64,000 nt of DNA from Candidatus Gastranaerophilales bacterium (lineage in GTDB: Bacteria; Cyanobacteriota; Vampirovibrionia; Gastranaerophilales; Gastranaerophilaceae): the NCBI GenBank assembly GCA_944324915.1, contig CALUYD010000001.1:62001-126000 (forward strand), read 5' to 3'. Each line of letters starts with the position of its first letter. Position 1 is the first letter of the stretch. Both the position numbers and the translations under genes were made by a program. The notes beneath the pieces are model-generated. The model made no database searches. It was not told the DNA's origin and saw only the letters and a list, made by a program, of their open reading frames with translations. Positions 61,762-64,000 of this stretch are shown here, piece after piece.

Positions 61762-62772
61762 TTTTTCGACATCTAAAACTTGATAAATTTCGTTATCTTT
61801 AACAAATTCCATCATTTTATTTTCGTCTTGTTTTTGTAATCTGTTTTGGATGATTTCATCAAAATCAATATCCATACTCTCGCAGACTTCATCAGCTAAA
61901 ATTCCAAGTTTATATTCGTTTGAATTCAATATAATTATTGTCGATTTTTCTTTTAGAGTTGTTTTTGTATTATTCAAAAATCTTCTCAAATCAAGAACCG
62001 CAATATAATCACCCTTAATATTCACAAGTCCGAATATATAATCTCCCGTATTTGGAACTTTAATAAATTTTGAATTATTAACCTTATAAAACTCCTTAAC
62101 GCTTGCCATATTGATATAATATTTGACATTATCAATAGCAAAAGAAACCCCGCTATCATAAAGAGCCTTTTGAGTATGAACTTCAGTATTTACTTTATCT
62201 AATACATCTTTTCTTGTTTTTAAAACTTCTCTTGATTTTTCATCATCAACAATATATTTCAATCTATTATCTTGATTTTCAAATTTTTGAGCATAATTTT
62301 TTGTATAATTCAAAATATTATCTATGTTTAAAATATAGATATTTTCACCATTTTCCGTATACAATCCGTCAAAAAATCCAATATCTTGCTGATATGGAAT
62401 TTCTTTAACATTATCTTTATTTAATTTTGTAATATCGCAAACCTTATCGCAAATAATAGCGCAATATGTATCTTTTGTTTTTATAACTATTATTTTTGCG
62501 CTTAAATCGTAAGTTATTCTTTCTTTTTTGAATACTTCTCTTAAATCAATAACTCCAATTGGAATTTGCTCATATTTTATTATCCCCAAAACATAAGAAG
62601 GCATTTGATGAGAATAATCAAGCTCTACAACTTTAACAATCTCTAAGACATATTGCGTTTTTATTGCATATTTTCTTGAACTTATCTCAATTAAAGTAAA
62701 ATTTTCGCTATTTTCTTTTTTTTCTTGAATAGAATTTTCGCTATTCAAAATTAAACTATTTTCATACATCAT
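61729..62772 (-). CDS. Double CheW-domain protein
   Basis: 347 residues with two CheW domains: about 20-150 (LIEISSRKYAIKTQYVLEIVKVVELDY, YVLGIIKYEQIPIGVIDLREVF) and about 208-340 (VSFAIDNVKYYINMASVKEFYKV, YIFGLVNIKGDYIAVLDLRRFL). Each shows the CheW G-[LI]-[IV]-x-x-x-x-x-x-[AI]-V-[IL]-D-L-R pattern. CheW couples receptors to CheA; tandem forms can bridge two partners. No CheA is in the window. Its 5' end overlaps the upstream GGDEF-like gene by 11 bp, so the two are coexpressed. Confidence 0.9.
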   Translation of the reverse strand: MMYENSLILNSENSIQEKKENSENFTLIEISSRKYAIKTQYVLEIVKVVELDYSHQMPSYVLGIIKYEQIPIGVIDLREVFKKERITYDLSAKIIVIKTKDTYCAIICDKVCDITKLNKDNVKEIPYQQDIGFFDGLYTENGENIYILNIDNILNYTKNYAQKFENQDNRLKYIVDDEKSREVLKTRKDVLDKVNTEVHTQKALYDSGVSFAIDNVKYYINMASVKEFYKVNNSKFIKVPNTGDYIFGLVNIKGDYIAVLDLRRFLNNTKTTLKEKSTIIILNSNEYKLGILADEVCESMDIDFDEIIQNRLQKQDENKMMEFVKDNEIYQVLDVEKLLQDDRLTIA

Positions 62773-64000
62773 AAATTACCACGCTTTGTTGATGTATTGT
62801 ATCATCAACTAAATATCTTGCATTTTTTTCAGCTTCAACAATATTAAAATTATCATCAATATTACAACTTGCAGCTGCTATAAAACTATTTACATAAGCT
62901 CCGTTATGAGAAATTTTACTTAGCATTTTTTCAATATAATCCAAACGATTTTGCGCATGTTTTTTATCTTTTGCAAAAATTATAAGATTATATTCATCTT
63001 CATCATTTTTATGAATTTGCTCATCTTTTTCAAGACATTCAATAATACTTTCTGAAATTTTCAAATTTAAAATATCTAAATCTTGAAAAGATAATTTTTG
63101 AGAAATATCAGAATAATTTGAAATTTGAATTATGGTAAAATAAGCATCCAATGTACTTTTTAAATTATTAAACTTATTTTTAACTTGGATATATCTTCTG
63201 CCTTTATTATCTTTTTTATTTGCTTTAATAATTTTTTGAATATATCTGGCTTTTGAAAAATTATATAAAATACGCTCAACAAGATTTATTTGCTCATTAT
63301 TATCCCATTTATGTTCGCTTCTGGAATAGCAAACAAAATCAGCAATTTTTTCGCCTCTATATTCAAAATCAAATTCAATTTTTGATAAAAATTCTTCTTC
63401 TTTTGTTGCAACTTCAAGATTTGGAGAATATTTTTTATACATAACAGCAGATTTTGAATGATACTTATTTAAAATCGTATTTTTTAAAATCGGACTTAAA
63501 ATTATATTTTTAATATCAAAATAGCTTTTTATTTCTTTGTTATCAAAAGAATATACGCTTACAATCGCCATATCATAATCAAAAATATCATACAAATTCA
63601 TAAATAACTTAGAAAAAATAGCTTCATCACTAAGCGAAAAATTACTTATTTCTTTTACTTTTTCTTCAAAATCTTCAATGTTATGTTCGATTAATTCTTC
63701 TTCAGATTCTTCTTCAATATCTTCTTTTATTTCCTCATTTGATACAATTTCATCATCTTGAGGCTCTATCTGTTCATTTTGTTCATCTTTTTCAATTTTT
63801 AAATCTTGCAAAACTTTATAATTATCAAAACCTGCTCTTAAAATTTCATCTTTATAATCTTTACTTAGGGGATATTTTTCAATTATTTTTTCTGCCATAG
63901 CCAAAAGTTCGAATTGATTATTATCTTTTTTAAAGAAATACTCACTTAATTCTTCTTTTATATAAAATTTAGCATTTGCTTCATCTAATACGCTATAAAC
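62762..64000 (-). CDS. Degenerate GGDEF-like signalling protein, N-terminus outside window
   Basis: The frame stays open to base 64000, so the true start lies beyond the edge; the internal TTG/ATG near 63904 is not the start. An acidic Glu/Asp-rich linker (about 60-100 of the visible part) leads to a sensory-type domain, then a C-terminal domain with the GGDEF outline (LKSTLDAYFTIIQISNYSDI..., AQNRLDYIEKMLSKISHNG, SFIAAASCNIDDNFNIVEAEKNARYLVD in pieces). In place of GG(D/E)EF stands NDEDEYNLIIF, so it should lack cyclase activity. Couples with the double-CheW gene. Confidence 0.6.
   Translation of the reverse strand, partial: VYSVLDEANAKFYIKEELSEYFFKKDNNQFELLAMAEKIIEKYPLSKDYKDEILRAGFDNYKVLQDLKIEKDEQNEQIEPQDDEIVSNEEIKEDIEEESEEELIEHNIEDFEEKVKEISNFSLSDEAIFSKLFMNLYDIFDYDMAIVSVYSFDNKEIKSYFDIKNIILSPILKNTILNKYHSKSAVMYKKYSPNLEVATKEEEFLSKIEFDFEYRGEKIADFVCYSRSEHKWDNNEQINLVERILYNFSKARYIQKIIKANKKDNKGRRYIQVKNKFNNLKSTLDAYFTIIQISNYSDISQKLSFQDLDILNLKISESIIECLEKDEQIHKNDEDEYNLIIFAKDKKHAQNRLDYIEKMLSKISHNGAYVNSFIAAASCNIDDNFNIVEAEKNARYLVDDTIHQQSVVIYDV

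Noticed and set aside
1-64000. CRISPR array, phage module or insertion sequence
   Set aside because: No regularly spaced repeats, cas genes, capsid/terminase genes or transposase were seen on either strand.

Overview
The window is an AT-rich (by eye about 30% GC) bacterial chromosome segment with densely packed, short operons on both strands. No photosynthesis genes are seen. Flagellar rod genes (flgB-flgC-fliE), a Maf-type flagellin glycosyltransferase, CheW-type proteins, the yggS-sepF pair typical of Cyanobacteriota, a cyanobacterial-looking LuxR-class response regulator and many small lineage-restricted proteins together suggest a non-photosynthetic, flagellated member of the Vampirovibrionia/Melainabacteria (Gastranaerophilales-like). 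This assignment is inference from gene content, not from a database search.

Layout. 1-3.4 kb: end of a sensor kinase, flgB, flgC, fliE and an M49-like metallopeptidase. 3.4-7 kb (minus): amino-acid permease, small membrane protein, two tandem WYL-type regulators. 7-12.9 kb: rpsA facing an MnmD-like tRNA methyltransferase, a secreted protein, and a surface-glycan cluster (GT2, YhcH/NanQ-like, 12-TM GT39-like protein). 13-18 kb: sepF-yggS, dCMP deaminase, VWA protein, upp, thioredoxin-CcdA pair. 18.2-22.7 kb: lineage-specific proteins, including a membrane-anchored kinase-like protein, and a tRNA-Arg(ACG) with a duplicated 3' flank. 22.7-33.4 kb: UvrD-like helicase, rpsO, the rpe-rnc-cdsA-frr-pyrH run, dnaA and glmS. 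33.9-36.3 kb: tRNA-Arg(CCT), a decayed tRNA copy and a three-gene restriction-modification island. 36.4-43 kb: response regulator, dnaX, gyrA, glycosyltransferase. 43-47 kb: a two-gene small-peptide operon, an HNH/coiled-coil protein, an SDR reductase and a duplicated-motif protein. 47-51 kb: HU, secreted coiled-coil protein, sigma factor, rimP-nusA behind a structured leader, and a second small repeat peptide. 51-59.8 kb (mostly minus): DUF815 ATPase, glycogen debranching enzyme, DUF1015 protein, Gly-rich protein, rluD-lspA and two exported proteins. 59.8-64 kb: Maf glycosyltransferase facing a double-CheW protein and a degenerate GGDEF-like protein that runs off the right edge.

The most unusual content is (i) two small Ser/Thr/Ala/Pro-rich peptides 7 kb apart that each carry two copies of an S-[VC]-E-T-[AG]-G-[SV]-[IV]-A motif; one is followed by an uncalled 46-residue single-TM peptide; (ii) three otherwise unrelated proteins sharing a short [IL]-[TS]-F-K-[GA] motif near the N-terminus; (iii) two tRNA-Arg genes each beside tRNA-derived duplicated DNA, one bordering the restriction-modification island; and (iv) several promoters with exact palindromes, apparent leaderless starts and a rimP-nusA leader with mutually exclusive hairpins. 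The recurring use of TTG starts (dnaA, gyrA, cdsA, a WYL regulator) is supported by Shine-Dalgarno placement or lack of alternatives.
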